From NCBI RefSeq assembly GCF_001673315.1, contig NZ_LZLQ01000024.1:124001-188000 (forward strand): 64,000 nt of DNA, in the 5' to 3' direction. A program made the translations under genes and the position numbers. This stretch comes from Mycobacterium asiaticum. GTDB taxonomy: Bacteria > Actinomycetota > Actinomycetes > Mycobacteriales > Mycobacteriaceae. The notes beneath the pieces were generated by a model. The model was not told where the DNA came from, searched no databases, and was given only the letters and a program-made list of their open reading frames with translations. This document shows positions 1 through 8,185 of the stretch, piece by piece (within the stretch, counting starts at the first letter, position 1; every line of letters begins with the position of its first letter).

Positions 1-2
1 AC

Positions 3-482
3 GGCAATACCCGCACCTACGAGCAGTACGTCAGCTTCATGGCGCTGAACTACGTGTATCACCTGATGAACATGATCGCCGAGGGCGTCTTCGAACGCTT
101 CGACGGCTTGAAGTTCGTCTGGGGAGACGGCGCCGCGGACTTTCTGACGCCGTTCATCTGGCGGATGGACACCTTCGGGCGGCCCCACCTGGAACAGACA
201 CCCTGGGCGCCGCGCATTCCCAGTGACTACCTGCCTGGCCACGTGTATTTCGTGCAGGGCAGCCTCGACGGCCCCGGTGACGCCGAGTTCGCCGGCGAGT
301 GGTTCAGCTTCACCGGCAAGGACGACATGGTGATGTTCGGATCCAGCTATCCGCACTGGCAGTGTGGTGACATCGCCAAGCTGCCCAGTGCACTGTCCGC
401 CGAACAGCGCGAGAAGTTGTGCTGGCGAAACGCGGCTGAGCTGTACGGCATAGACATCGCCGTCGACTCAGGCGCACAGTAG
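3..482 (+). CDS. Amidohydrolase family 2 protein, 5'-truncated, active-site Asp missing
   Basis: The window begins inside this gene, so only the last 159 residues are visible and the start lies upstream. The fold is that of amidohydrolase family 2 (PF04909; metal-dependent hydrolases and ACMSD-type non-oxidative decarboxylases), shown by its resemblance to the next gene: IWRMD and the C-terminal YPHW motif are shared. Where the neighbour reads SSDYPHW, this one reads GSSYPHW, so the Asp that normally acts at the metal centre is Ser. The paired gene begins 16 nt downstream, so the two are probably co-transcribed and may form a complex of one active and one degenerate subunit. Partner function is inference. 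Confidence 0.85.
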   Translation, partial: GNTRTYEQYVSFMALNYVYHLMNMIAEGVFERFDGLKFVWGDGAADFLTPFIWRMDTFGRPHLEQTPWAPRIPSDYLPGHVYFVQGSLDGPGDAEFAGEWFSFTGKDDMVMFGSSYPHWQCGDIAKLPSALSAEQREKLCWRNAAELYGIDIAVDSGAQ

Positions 483-498
483 AACAAGGGAGGTCGAA

Positions 499-1644
499 AT
501 GACACTGACCCACATACAGGAACGAGTCCCGCCCACCGAGCGCATCGCCGTGCGTTGTGTCGACTCGGATGTCCACCCGGTGCCCAAGCGCGGCGAGATC
601 ATCCAGTACATCCCGGAACCATGGCGCAGCAAGTACTTCCTCACCCGGACGGTGGGCGAGCAGATCTATTACGACGCTCCGGATTACGCGCACGCCTACG
701 CGATGCGCGTGGACAGCTTCCCCCCGGACGGAGAGTTTCCCGGCAGCGACCCAGACATGGCGTTCCGGCAGCTGATCATGGAGGCCGGTTCAGATATCGC
801 GATCCTGGAACCCGCCGCCTACCCGGCTCGAATCCCCGAAGCCCAGCACGCGATGTCGGTCGCCTTGAACGACTGGCAGGCCAACCATTGGCTGGACAGC
901 CACAACAACTGGCATCAGCGGTGGCGCGGTTCGATCTGCGCCGCCATCGAAGACCCGGAAGCCACTGTGCAGGAGATCGAGCGCTGGGCCGGACATCCCT
1001 ACATGGCGCAGATTCTGATCAAAGCCGAGCCGCGGCCGTCGTGGGGCCACCCCAAGTACGACCCGATCTGGGCGGCGGCCACCAAGCACGACATCGCCGT
1101 CAGCTGCCACCTGTCCCGCAGCCAGTTCGACGAACTGCCCATCCCGCCGGTGGGTTTCCCCAGCTATAACCACGACTTCATGGTGACCTATTCGCTGCTG
1201 GCGGCGAACCAGGTGATGAGCCTGGTTTTCGACGGTGTCTTCGACCGCTTCCCGAACTTGAAGATCGTGTTCGTCGAGCACGCGTTCACTTGGATACTTC
1301 CGCTGATGTGGCGCATGGATGCGATCTACGAAGCCCGCAAGTCCTGGGTGGAGATCAAGCGGAAGCCCTCAGAGTACGTCAAGGACCACATCAAGTTCAC
1401 CACCCAGCCGCTGGACTATCCGGAGGACAAGACCGAGTTGCGCCGCGCCTTCGAGTGGATGGAGTGCGAGAAGATTCTGTTGTATTCCTCGGACTACCCG
1501 CACTGGACCTTTGACGACCCGCGATGGCTGGTCAAGCACTTGCCCAAAGCCGCGCGGGACGCGGTGATGTTCAAGAACGGCATCGCCACCTACCACCTGC
1601 CGGAGACCGTGCCGGTCCTCGAGGGCCAGACTCGGGTCCACTGA
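499..1644 (+). CDS. Amidohydrolase family 2 protein (ACMSD-like)
   Basis: A 381-residue TIM-barrel amidohydrolase of the PF04909 type, usual length for the family. Metal-binding motifs are intact: an N-terminal D-x-H (DSDVH, about residues 22-26), a mid-protein His segment (SCHLS) and the C-terminal SSDYPHW. Members hydrolyse or decarboxylate carboxylated ring or ring-cleavage products. The ATG at 499 is preceded by a strong GGGAGGT ribosome-binding site at 5 nt spacing. It is followed within 1 nt by a Rieske gene and then an alpha/beta hydrolase, a set typical of degradation of an oxygenated aromatic or ring-opened substrate. Substrate cannot be read from sequence. Confidence 0.9.
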   Translation: MTLTHIQERVPPTERIAVRCVDSDVHPVPKRGEIIQYIPEPWRSKYFLTRTVGEQIYYDAPDYAHAYAMRVDSFPPDGEFPGSDPDMAFRQLIMEAGSDIAILEPAAYPARIPEAQHAMSVALNDWQANHWLDSHNNWHQRWRGSICAAIEDPEATVQEIERWAGHPYMAQILIKAEPRPSWGHPKYDPIWAAATKHDIAVSCHLSRSQFDELPIPPVGFPSYNHDFMVTYSLLAANQVMSLVFDGVFDRFPNLKIVFVEHAFTWILPLMWRMDAIYEARKSWVEIKRKPSEYVKDHIKFTTQPLDYPEDKTELRRAFEWMECEKILLYSSDYPHWTFDDPRWLVKHLPKAARDAVMFKNGIATYHLPETVPVLEGQTRVH

Positions 1645-1645
1645 A

Positions 1646-2050
1646 TTGGCAACGGAAGACCACGGGGCAGTCAAGCAGCCCCGCCTCGCTCAAGGCCGCG
1701 AACACGTCGTCGCCACCGTCGACGAAATCCCTCCGGGCACCCACAAACTGGTCCCGATCGGCCGACATGGTGTCGGCGTCTACAACGTCAACGGCACCTT
1801 CTACGCCATCGCGAATTATTGCCCCCACCAAGGCGGTCCGCTGTGCTCGGGGCGCGCCCGAGGATTCACTGTGGTCGACGAGAGCGCCGCCGGGGATGCC
1901 GTGATGGTCCGGGACCTGGAGTACATCTACTGCCCCTGGCACCAATGGGGTTTCGAGTTGGCGACCGGAACCACCGCGGTGAAGCCCGAGTGGAGCATCC
2001 GCACCTATCCGGTCCGGGTTATCGGTAACGACGTGTTGGTGATGGCATGA
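1646..2050 (+). CDS. Rieske [2Fe-2S] protein, stand-alone
   Basis: A small 134-residue protein with one Rieske domain: first ligand pair C-x-H in YCPHQGG and second pair C-x2-H in YCPWHQWGF. The loop between the pairs is long, about 45 residues. Such proteins carry electrons for oxygenases or are small oxygenase-associated ferredoxins. The only start I can find is TTG at 1646, one base after the previous stop and without a clear ribosome-binding site, so translation probably depends on coupling to the upstream amidohydrolase. No oxygenase catalytic subunit is adjacent, so its redox partner is unknown. Confidence 0.85.
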   Translation: MATEDHGAVKQPRLAQGREHVVATVDEIPPGTHKLVPIGRHGVGVYNVNGTFYAIANYCPHQGGPLCSGRARGFTVVDESAAGDAVMVRDLEYIYCPWHQWGFELATGTTAVKPEWSIRTYPVRVIGNDVLVMA

Positions 2051-2067
2051 GCCGGCAGGAGAACTCC

Positions 2068-2934
2068 GTGTCCTCGATCGAGATCAACGGCGGCAACGTC
2101 GTCTACGAAATCCTGGGTGAGTCAGGCGATCTCATCGCGCTGACACCGGGCGGCCGGTTCAGCAAAGACATAGACGGCTTGCGTCCGCTGGCCGAAGCCC
2201 TGTCCGACGGCGGCTATCGGGTGCTGCTGTGGGACCGGCCCAATTGCGGTGCCTCCGATGTCCAGTTCTACGGGCAGAGCGAGTCGCACATGCGTGCCGA
2301 GACGCTGCACAAATTGGTCACCGGGCTAGGTTTCCAGCAATGCATCCTGGCCGGCGGCTCCGGTGGGGCAAGGGATTCCATGCTCACCACCATGCTCTAT
2401 CCGGAAATGGTGACGAAGCTGGTGGTGTGGAACATCGTCGGCGGCATCTACGGCACCTTCGTGCTGGGCTCCTTCTACATCGTCCCGAGCATCCTCGCGG
2501 TTCGGGGCACCGGAATGGACGGGGTCATCAAGGTTTCGGAGTGGCGGGACCGCATTGCCGAGAACCCGGCCAACGAGCAGCGATTCCTCGATTTCGACAA
2601 GGACGACTTTCTCAAGGTGATGCTGCGCTGGCTCAACGCGTTCGTGTCCAAACCGGGCCAGACCATTCCGGGTGTCGAAGACGAGATGTTCGACCGCATC
2701 AAGGTTCCCACGTTGATCATCCGCGGCGGGGAGAACGACATGGATCACCCGAAACGAACCTCGCTGGAGGTCAACTGCCTGATCAAGGGATCGAAGCTGA
2801 TCGACCCGCCGTGGCCCGAGGACGCCTGGGAGCGGGCATCCGAGGATCGCGCCGCGGGCCGGGTGTCGCACTTCAACATGTTCGACACCTGGGTGCAGGC
2901 AGCGCCGAAGATCCTGGAATTTCTGGGTTCGTGA
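2068..2934 (+). CDS. Alpha/beta hydrolase
   Basis: Alpha/beta-hydrolase fold enzyme of 288 residues. The nucleophile elbow is AGGSGGA (G-x-S-x-G) and the preceding strand has the usual RVLLWDRPNCG turn. Relatives include C-C bond hydrolases of meta-cleavage pathways and epoxide or ester hydrolases. I place the start at GTG 2068 because AGGAG lies 6 nt upstream. An ATG at 2047 overlapping the Rieske stop (ATGA) would add 7 residues but has no ribosome-binding site. It ends the four-gene operon with the amidohydrolases and Rieske protein, which suggests hydrolysis of a ring-opened intermediate. Confidence 0.9.
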   Translation: MSSIEINGGNVVYEILGESGDLIALTPGGRFSKDIDGLRPLAEALSDGGYRVLLWDRPNCGASDVQFYGQSESHMRAETLHKLVTGLGFQQCILAGGSGGARDSMLTTMLYPEMVTKLVVWNIVGGIYGTFVLGSFYIVPSILAVRGTGMDGVIKVSEWRDRIAENPANEQRFLDFDKDDFLKVMLRWLNAFVSKPGQTIPGVEDEMFDRIKVPTLIIRGGENDMDHPKRTSLEVNCLIKGSKLIDPPWPEDAWERASEDRAAGRVSHFNMFDTWVQAAPKILEFLGS

Positions 2935-2951
2935 TGGGTCTCGTAACGCGG

Positions 2952-3437
2952 TCACCCCGTGCGGATGCGCACCTCGCAATTGAGCGACGCTTCGAGTGCG
3001 GTATGGATCCGGCTCTCCGGCACCCGGTCGAGGTCAGCCTCCCGCAGCGTGACGTAGACGATGTCATAGCCGTCGTCCCCGGGCTCCCGGACAATCTCGC
3101 CGGTGAGCCCGAACGCAGACAACACACCCTGCGCGTCGTCGTCCGTTCCCCTGCTCACGAAGGTCACCACGCCGACCGCCGGAGCGGTATTGAAAGCCTT
3201 GGCGCACAACTCGATCGACTTCTCTTTCGCGGATTCGACGGCAAATCCGACGCCGCCGCCGGCGATGAGCAGCTCGACGACGCGGCGACCGGGCGGGCGA
3301 TTCTCGAGTTCGATGTCCACCACGCCGACGTCCGAGGCGCCGGTCAGATCCAGGAGTGCGGCCATGCCGTCGCGTAGTTGGTCTGGAGTGAGCTGGCCGG
3401 TCGGGTCCACATCAACCCGCACCACCGCCGTCCGCAT
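2952..3437 (-). CDS. Conserved hypothetical protein, 161 aa
   Basis: I do not recognise a named family. The 161-residue protein is soluble, with no signal peptide or membrane segment, and begins MRTAVVRVDVDPTGQL. It looks like two alpha/beta halves: a beta strand followed by helix-rich DQLRDGMAALLDL, and later a VELLIAGGGVGFAVESAKE segment. The open frame extends upstream across the neighbouring gene, but the ATG at 3437 is chosen because it lies 33 bp from the divergent ATG at 3471. The two genes therefore share a very short promoter region. Convergent with the hydrolase ending at 2934, leaving 17 bp between stops. Confidence 0.7.
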   Translation of the reverse strand: MRTAVVRVDVDPTGQLTPDQLRDGMAALLDLTGASDVGVVDIELENRPPGRRVVELLIAGGGVGFAVESAKEKSIELCAKAFNTAPAVGVVTFVSRGTDDDAQGVLSAFGLTGEIVREPGDDGYDIVYVTLREADLDRVPESRIHTALEASLNCEVRIRTG

Positions 3438-3470
3438 GCCGGCAAGCCTATCCCCACGGCGGGTCTTGCC

Positions 3471-4760
3471 ATGAAGACGGAGGCCGCATTCCGCACGGCG
3501 GTCTGGCCGGGGTGTGACGCGCGATTGTTGAACCAGGACGGTGATCGCGAGGACGGTGAACTGTATCGCGAGCGCGGCGGGTATCTGCCGCTGGTCGATC
3601 CCGATGAATTGCTGGGCGAGGTCGAAGCCGGCGGGCTGGTTGGTCGCGGCGGTGCCGCGTTTCCGCTGGGGATGAAGCTGCGCGCAGTACGCGACAACGG
3701 CCGGACGGCGGGCGGCGCGGTCGTCATCGCGAACGGTGAAGAGGGAGAACCGGCTTCGGTGAAGGACCGCTGGTTGCTGCGGCACCGCCCACACCTGGTC
3801 CTGGACGGATTACGGCTGGCCGCCAGAGTCGTGTCTGCCCGGCGCGCGTACGTCTATGTGTCCGACCCGGACTCGGCGCGCAGCGTCGAGGCCGCGCTAG
3901 CCGAAGCTGCACCGGACGATCTCAGTGTCGAGGTCTTCAGTGTCGAACCCGGATACGTGGCCGGTGAGGAGACCGCCGCGGTTCAGGCGATCAACGGCGG
4001 GCCGGCTAAACCGACCGACAAACCGCCACGGCCGTTCGAAGTGGGCGTGGGTGAGTTCCCCACGCTGATAAGCAATGTCGAAACCCTCGCGAACCTGCCG
4101 TACCTGCAGCGTCACGGCGCCCGGACATACCGGGCCCAGGGAACCGTGATGTCGCCGGGCACGTTCCTGGCCACCATCACCGGAGCCAACCGTCCGCCGG
4201 TGCTGTATGAATTGCCCCATGGGCTGCCCTTCACCGAAATGCTTGCCCTGCATGGAGTTTCCTCCGAGCAACTGCGAGGTGTCCTGATCGGCGGGTACTT
4301 CGCCGGCCTGCTGAACCGCAGCGTGCTGGATACCCGACTGGACCACGAGACGATGCGCGGCATCGGCAGCGGATTGGGTTGCGGTGCAATATCGTTGATC
4401 ACCGATGAGTGCCCGGTCGCGGTCGCGGCGTCGGTACTGGCCTATTTCGACCGGGAGAACGCCGGCCAATGCGGATCCTGCTTCAACGGCACCGCGGCGA
4501 TGGCCGCGGCCGCCGGGGCGCTGCGGGACTGTGTCGCGTCGCAGGAGGATGTCGACCGGCTGCGCCGTTGGTCGGTGGTGTTACGCGGGCGGGGGGCCTG
4601 CGGGACGCTGGACGCCGCCACGAATATCGCGGCGACCCTCCTCGACCAGTTCCCCGCGGAAGTCGCCCACCATCTCGACGGCGCCTGCGCGGACTGCGGC
4701 CACGGCGCATTTCATGCCGAGCGCCCTTACGAAGCCCTGGAATTGGCGAGGAGGCCGTGA
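3471..4760 (+). CDS. NuoF-like flavoprotein (51-kDa NADH dehydrogenase subunit family)
   Basis: A 429-residue protein of the complex I 51-kDa (NuoF/HoxF) family, occurring alone rather than in a nuo operon. It has the FMN/NADH glycine-rich motif GRGGAAFPLG (residues 58-67), the second nucleotide motif NGEEGEPAS (88-96), the SLBB-like middle region after SNVETLANLP, and a C-terminal iron-sulfur region. The usual cluster motif C-x2-C-x2-C is CGSCFNG (Cys334, Cys337), so the third Cys is Gly; a later Cys377 (RGACGT) remains. The ferredoxin gene follows after 1 nt. The likely job is passing electrons from NAD(P)H to that ferredoxin. It is the only obvious reductase candidate for the P450 systems in the window. 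Confidence 0.85.
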   Translation: MKTEAAFRTAVWPGCDARLLNQDGDREDGELYRERGGYLPLVDPDELLGEVEAGGLVGRGGAAFPLGMKLRAVRDNGRTAGGAVVIANGEEGEPASVKDRWLLRHRPHLVLDGLRLAARVVSARRAYVYVSDPDSARSVEAALAEAAPDDLSVEVFSVEPGYVAGEETAAVQAINGGPAKPTDKPPRPFEVGVGEFPTLISNVETLANLPYLQRHGARTYRAQGTVMSPGTFLATITGANRPPVLYELPHGLPFTEMLALHGVSSEQLRGVLIGGYFAGLLNRSVLDTRLDHETMRGIGSGLGCGAISLITDECPVAVAASVLAYFDRENAGQCGSCFNGTAAMAAAAGALRDCVASQEDVDRLRRWSVVLRGRGACGTLDAATNIAATLLDQFPAEVAHHLDGACADCGHGAFHAERPYEALELARRP

Positions 4761-4761
4761 G

Positions 4762-5064
4762 GTGACCATGAGGATCCGTCTGGACCGCACCATTTGCGAC
4801 GGCTTCGGATTGTGCGCAAAGCATGCGCCGGGATATTTCTCGCTGGACGACTGGGGCTATGCGTCTCTGATCGGCGACGGCAACGTGCCCGACGAAGACC
4901 ACGACCCGGTGATGCGGGCCCTGCTGGACTGCCCGGTGCACGCCATCGCCGAAGTCGGTGAACGCAAGCCGAGTGTCCCGCACCCGCAGCTGCACGACGA
5001 CGAAGACCCCGCCGAGCACCTCAAGACGGAATCGAACGAAGCGCAGTGGGGCTTCACGCGTTGA
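4762..5064 (+). CDS. Ferredoxin, CXXFXXC-type, with C-terminal extension
   Basis: A 100-residue ferredoxin of the mycobacterial P450-associated kind. The cluster motif is CDGFGLC, then a single Cys-Pro (DCPVHAI): three Cys ligands, with Phe where a fourth would be, so a [3Fe-4S] or atypical cluster is expected. It is longer than the window's three other ferredoxins because of a roughly 30-residue acidic tail. GAGGAGG sits 7 nt before GTG 4762, which favours that start over ATG 4768. It is 1 nt from the NuoF-like gene and overlaps or abuts the SDR gene that follows, so a reductase-ferredoxin module is likely. Confidence 0.9.
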   Translation: MTMRIRLDRTICDGFGLCAKHAPGYFSLDDWGYASLIGDGNVPDEDHDPVMRALLDCPVHAIAEVGERKPSVPHPQLHDDEDPAEHLKTESNEAQWGFTR

Positions 5065-5081
5065 GCGGGAGGTGTGCCGGC

Positions 5082-5846
5082 TTGACCGCTCTGGTCACCG
5101 GCAGCAGCCGGGGCCTCGGCAGGGCTATAGCCCAGCGGTTGGCCGGTGAGGGAGCCACCGTTGCGCTCACCGCTCGGACCCTGGAACCCGACCCGAAATA
5201 CCGAGGCTCGCTGCGGGAAACGCTTGCCGAGATCACCGACGGTGGGGGTTCGGCTATCGCGGTCCAGGCCGACCTGTCCAAGACCGAGGACCGGGAACGA
5301 CTCTTCGCTGAAGTCGTCGAAAGTATCGGCGCGCCAGACATTTTGGTCAACAACGCGGCGGTCACCTTCCTGCGGCCCCTGGACGAGTTTCCGGAGCGGC
5401 GGGCGCGCTTGATGATCGAGATGCATGTGCTGGCGCCGTTGCACCTGACACAGTTGGCCATTCCCGCGATGCGGGAACGGGGCCGTGGCTGGGTGCTGAA
5501 TGTGACCTCGGTCGGCGGGGATCTCCCCGGCGGTCCGCCGTTCGACGACTTCGACAGGAGCGCAGGTTTCGGGATCTACGGCACCGTCAAGGCCGCGCTG
5601 AACCGGCTGACCAAAAGCCTTGCCGCAGAACTGTATGACGACGGCATCGCCGTCAACGCCGCAGCCCCGTCCAACCCGGTTGCGACCCCGGGCGCGGGCA
5701 GTCTCGATCTGGCCAAGACCGACACCGAAGACATTGAGTTGATCACTCAGACCGCGCTCGAGTTGTGCACCGGTGACCCGAAATCCCTGACCGGCCGCAT
5801 CGCCCACACCCAACCGTTCCTTCGTGAGATCGGATGGTTGAGCTGA
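5082..5846 (+). CDS. Short-chain dehydrogenase/reductase (SDR)
   Basis: Classical SDR of 254 residues. The cofactor motif TGSSRGLG is at the very N-terminus, NNAA lies mid-protein, and the catalytic set is S (NVTSVGG) with Y-x3-K (YGTVKAA). The start is TTG 5082, because GGGAGG lies 9 nt upstream and the resulting length is typical. In-frame GTG 5046 or TTG 5061, which overlap the ferredoxin stop, are alternatives that would add an unusual extension. It probably oxidises a hydroxyl or reduces a ketone of the operon's substrate. It overlaps the next gene by 13 nt. Confidence 0.88.
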   Translation: MTALVTGSSRGLGRAIAQRLAGEGATVALTARTLEPDPKYRGSLRETLAEITDGGGSAIAVQADLSKTEDRERLFAEVVESIGAPDILVNNAAVTFLRPLDEFPERRARLMIEMHVLAPLHLTQLAIPAMRERGRGWVLNVTSVGGDLPGGPPFDDFDRSAGFGIYGTVKAALNRLTKSLAAELYDDGIAVNAAAPSNPVATPGAGSLDLAKTDTEDIELITQTALELCTGDPKSLTGRIAHTQPFLREIGWLS

Positions 5847-6799
5847 ACGATCCCCTCGACCGGTTGCCTGGCCGTTTGAGCCGCATTGAGGGACTGCGTC
5901 CACTCACCGGTGGAGCTTCCAGCCTGACCTACACCGGACAGCTGGACGGCAGGCAGGTGGTGGTGAAGGTAGCCCCCGCCGGCATCGCACCGACGGGGCA
6001 TCGCGACGTATTGCGCCAGAGCCGCATCATCAGGGCGCTGGCCGGCACGCCGGTGCCGGTCCCGGTAGTGCTGTGGGAGGATGCCGGCAATCCGCCCGAA
6101 GAGCCCCCGCTGTTCGTGATGTCCTGGGTCGAGGGGACTTCGCTCGAGCCACTGTTCGACCTCGACGGTGTGGACGAAAAAGCTATTGTGGCCGAACGCT
6201 TTCGGAATGCAGCCAAAACAATGGCACTGCTGCACCGGGTCCACCCGTCGACCGTCGGCCTGGCAACTGAGCCGGTCATCACCGCCGGGGCCGAGGTGCA
6301 GCGCTGGGTGCGCGCACTGGAAACGGTCGATCCCAGGTTGGCTCCCGGCTGGCCCGAGGTCGGCGCGGCGCTGACAGCGTCGGTGCCGGCACAGCTGGGT
6401 CCCGCCGTGGTGCACGGTGACTTCCGGCTGGGCAATCTACTCGCCGTTGAGGAACACATCACCGGCGTGATCGACTGGGAGATCTGGTCGGTGGGCGATC
6501 CGCGGGTCGACGCCGGATGGTTCTTGATCAATTGCGACCCGCACACCTATGAACGCGCGACCCCATATCTGGGTAGCACTCCCCCACCCGAGGAGTTGGC
6601 CGCAATCTACCAAGCCGCGGTCGGAATTCCGGTGCCCGATCTCGACTGGTTCCAGGCGCTGGCCTGTTTCAAATCAGTGGCGACCTGGTCACTGATCGTC
6701 AAGCACAACCGTCGGCGCTCAGCACCTGACGCCGATCTGGAGGCGATGTCGAAGACGCTGCCGCGCTTGCTCTCCCGTGCCCGGGAGCTGCTCTCCTAG
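5834..6799 (+). CDS. APH-family kinase-like phosphotransferase (ACAD10/11 N-domain type)
   Basis: A 321-residue protein of the aminoglycoside phosphotransferase/choline kinase fold. The catalytic loop is HGDFRLGN (His194, Asp196, Asn201) and the metal-binding Asp is in IDWE (Asp214). The N-lobe has a Gly-rich loop (LTGGASSLTY) and the Lys of VVVKV. In vertebrate ACAD10/ACAD11 this domain is fused to an acyl-CoA dehydrogenase and phosphorylates 4-hydroxyacyl substrates. Here the next gene, convergent and overlapping by 4 bp, encodes an ACAD of that same subtype. A role as acyl 4-hydroxyl kinase is therefore more likely than antibiotic resistance. The ATG at 5834 overlaps the SDR. Confidence 0.85.
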   Translation: MVELNDPLDRLPGRLSRIEGLRPLTGGASSLTYTGQLDGRQVVVKVAPAGIAPTGHRDVLRQSRIIRALAGTPVPVPVVLWEDAGNPPEEPPLFVMSWVEGTSLEPLFDLDGVDEKAIVAERFRNAAKTMALLHRVHPSTVGLATEPVITAGAEVQRWVRALETVDPRLAPGWPEVGAALTASVPAQLGPAVVHGDFRLGNLLAVEEHITGVIDWEIWSVGDPRVDAGWFLINCDPHTYERATPYLGSTPPPEELAAIYQAAVGIPVPDLDWFQALACFKSVATWSLIVKHNRRRSAPDADLEAMSKTLPRLLSRARELLS

Positions 6800-8094
6800 G
6801 ATCGTGCGATACCCGCGAGCTGCTTGGCGAACTTCTGTTCCGCGGCATCCCGCAACCGAAGCAGGTGCTCGGAGGGAAACAGGTCGGCGGCCGGCTTGTA
6901 CTTCTTCAGCAACAACCGCGCCAGCACCGTCTTGTGCACCTCGGTGGGTCCATCCGCCAGCCCGAGCACAAACGATTCGACCAGGTGCTGCACAAACGGC
7001 ATCTCGTGGGTAGTGCCCAACGAGCCGTGCAATTGCAGCGCACGCGCCGACACGTCATGCAGAACCTTCTGCATCATCGCCTTCACCGCCGAGATATCGG
7101 CTCGCACCGCCTGGTAGTCGTTGTGCTGGTCGATCTTCCACGCCGTCTGCAAGGTCAGCAGGCGGAACGCTTCGATCTCCATCCAGGAATCCGCGATCAT
7201 CTCCTGGACGAGTTGCTTGTCGCCGAGCATCTGGCCCTGGGTGTGCCGGGAAACCGCTCGCTCACAGAGCATGTCGAAGATGCGGCGCACCAGGCCGACG
7301 GTACGCATAGCGTGATGGATGCGGCCACCGCCGAGCCGGGTCTGAGCCACCACGAAAGCGCCGCCGCGCGGACCGAGCATGTGATCGGCCGGCACGCGGA
7401 CGTTTTCGTACCGCACATACCCTTCGCGGCCGCCGCCACCTAACGGCTGGTAACCCAGCCCCACGTCGCGCAGGACGTTGATGCCCGGTGTGCCGCCGGG
7501 TACCACGAACATCGAATGCCGTTCGTAGGGCGGTGCCTCCGGGTCGGTCACGGCCATCACGATCAAGAACGACGCCATCGAGGCGAAGGAGGAAAACCAC
7601 TTCTCCCCGTTGATGATCCAGCTGTCGCCGTCCTGCACCGCCGCCGTCGTGAACACCTTCGGGTCGGCACCGCCCTGCGGCTCGGTCATCGAGAAGCACG
7701 ACACGATCCGGTTGTCCAGCAGTGGCTCGAGGTAACGCTCCTTCAGCTCAGGTGTGCCGTACTGTGCCAGGATCTCGCTGTTGCCGGAATCCGGTGCCTG
7801 GGAACCGAACACAATCGGGGCGCATTCCGAGCGACCGAGGATCTCGTTGAGCAGTGCCAGTTTCAGCTGCCCGTAGCCGGGGCCGCCCAGGTGCGGACCC
7901 AGGTGGGTGGCCCACAGGCCGCGCTCCTTGACGATCCGCTGCAGCGGCGGGATCAACGCCTGCCGTACCGGATCGTTCAGGTCATGGGATTCCTTGACGA
8001 GCAGATCAACCGGCTCGCACTCCGAACGCACAAAGTCGTCCACCCAAGCCAGTTGCGCCGCCCATTGCGGGTCAGTCGAGAAGTCCCATCCCAC
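6796..8094 (-). CDS. Acyl-CoA dehydrogenase, ACAD10/11-like (FadE)
   Basis: A 432-residue flavoprotein acyl-CoA dehydrogenase. Visible family marks are MTEPQGGADP and the FAD-contacting INGEKWFSS, the R-rich helix DKQLVQEMIAD, and the C-terminal LADGPTEVHKTVL, which replaces the classical EGTxEIQ and resembles ACAD10/11. Start GTG 8094 has AAGGA 7 nt upstream. It overlaps the phosphotransferase gene tail-to-tail by 4 bp. The inference is a two-step conversion of 4-hydroxyacyl-CoA: phosphorylation by the kinase, then elimination by this ACAD, giving an enoyl-CoA for the hydratase encoded just upstream (8186-8971). Confidence 0.92.
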   Translation of the reverse strand: MGWDFSTDPQWAAQLAWVDDFVRSECEPVDLLVKESHDLNDPVRQALIPPLQRIVKERGLWATHLGPHLGGPGYGQLKLALLNEILGRSECAPIVFGSQAPDSGNSEILAQYGTPELKERYLEPLLDNRIVSCFSMTEPQGGADPKVFTTAAVQDGDSWIINGEKWFSSFASMASFLIVMAVTDPEAPPYERHSMFVVPGGTPGINVLRDVGLGYQPLGGGGREGYVRYENVRVPADHMLGPRGGAFVVAQTRLGGGRIHHAMRTVGLVRRIFDMLCERAVSRHTQGQMLGDKQLVQEMIADSWMEIEAFRLLTLQTAWKIDQHNDYQAVRADISAVKAMMQKVLHDVSARALQLHGSLGTTHEMPFVQHLVESFVLGLADGPTEVHKTVLARLLLKKYKPAADLFPSEHLLRLRDAAEQKFAKQLAGIARS

Positions 8095-8117
8095 TTGTGC
8101 ATCCTTTCTTTCTCGCT

Positions 8118-8171
8118 GACTCTGCGTTCAGGGCGCGATTTCAGCAATAACCGCGCCCTGAGCGCAGAGTC
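8118..8171. repeat. Near-perfect 20-bp inverted repeat (hairpin)
   Basis: Left arm 8118-8137 (GACTCTGCGTTCAGGGCGCG) and right arm 8152-8171 are complementary at 19 of 20 positions, with a 14-base loop. It lies between the stop of the enoyl-CoA hydratase and the start of the ACAD, both minus strand. It could end transcription of the former or be a mobile palindromic element. There is no U-tract after either arm, so classical intrinsic termination is not certain. Confidence 0.7.
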
Positions 8172-8185
8172 AACGCCCGGCAAGC

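Noticed and set aside
2229..3377. Long plus-strand open frame of 382 codons
   Set aside because: It is out of frame with the alpha/beta hydrolase and antisense to the 161-aa gene, with Arg/Gly/His-rich translation typical of high-G+C shadow frames.
5834..6799. Aminoglycoside resistance gene
   Set aside because: The APH fold is shared by many kinases; neighbours are acyl-CoA enzymes and the matching ACAD is of the ACAD10/11 type.
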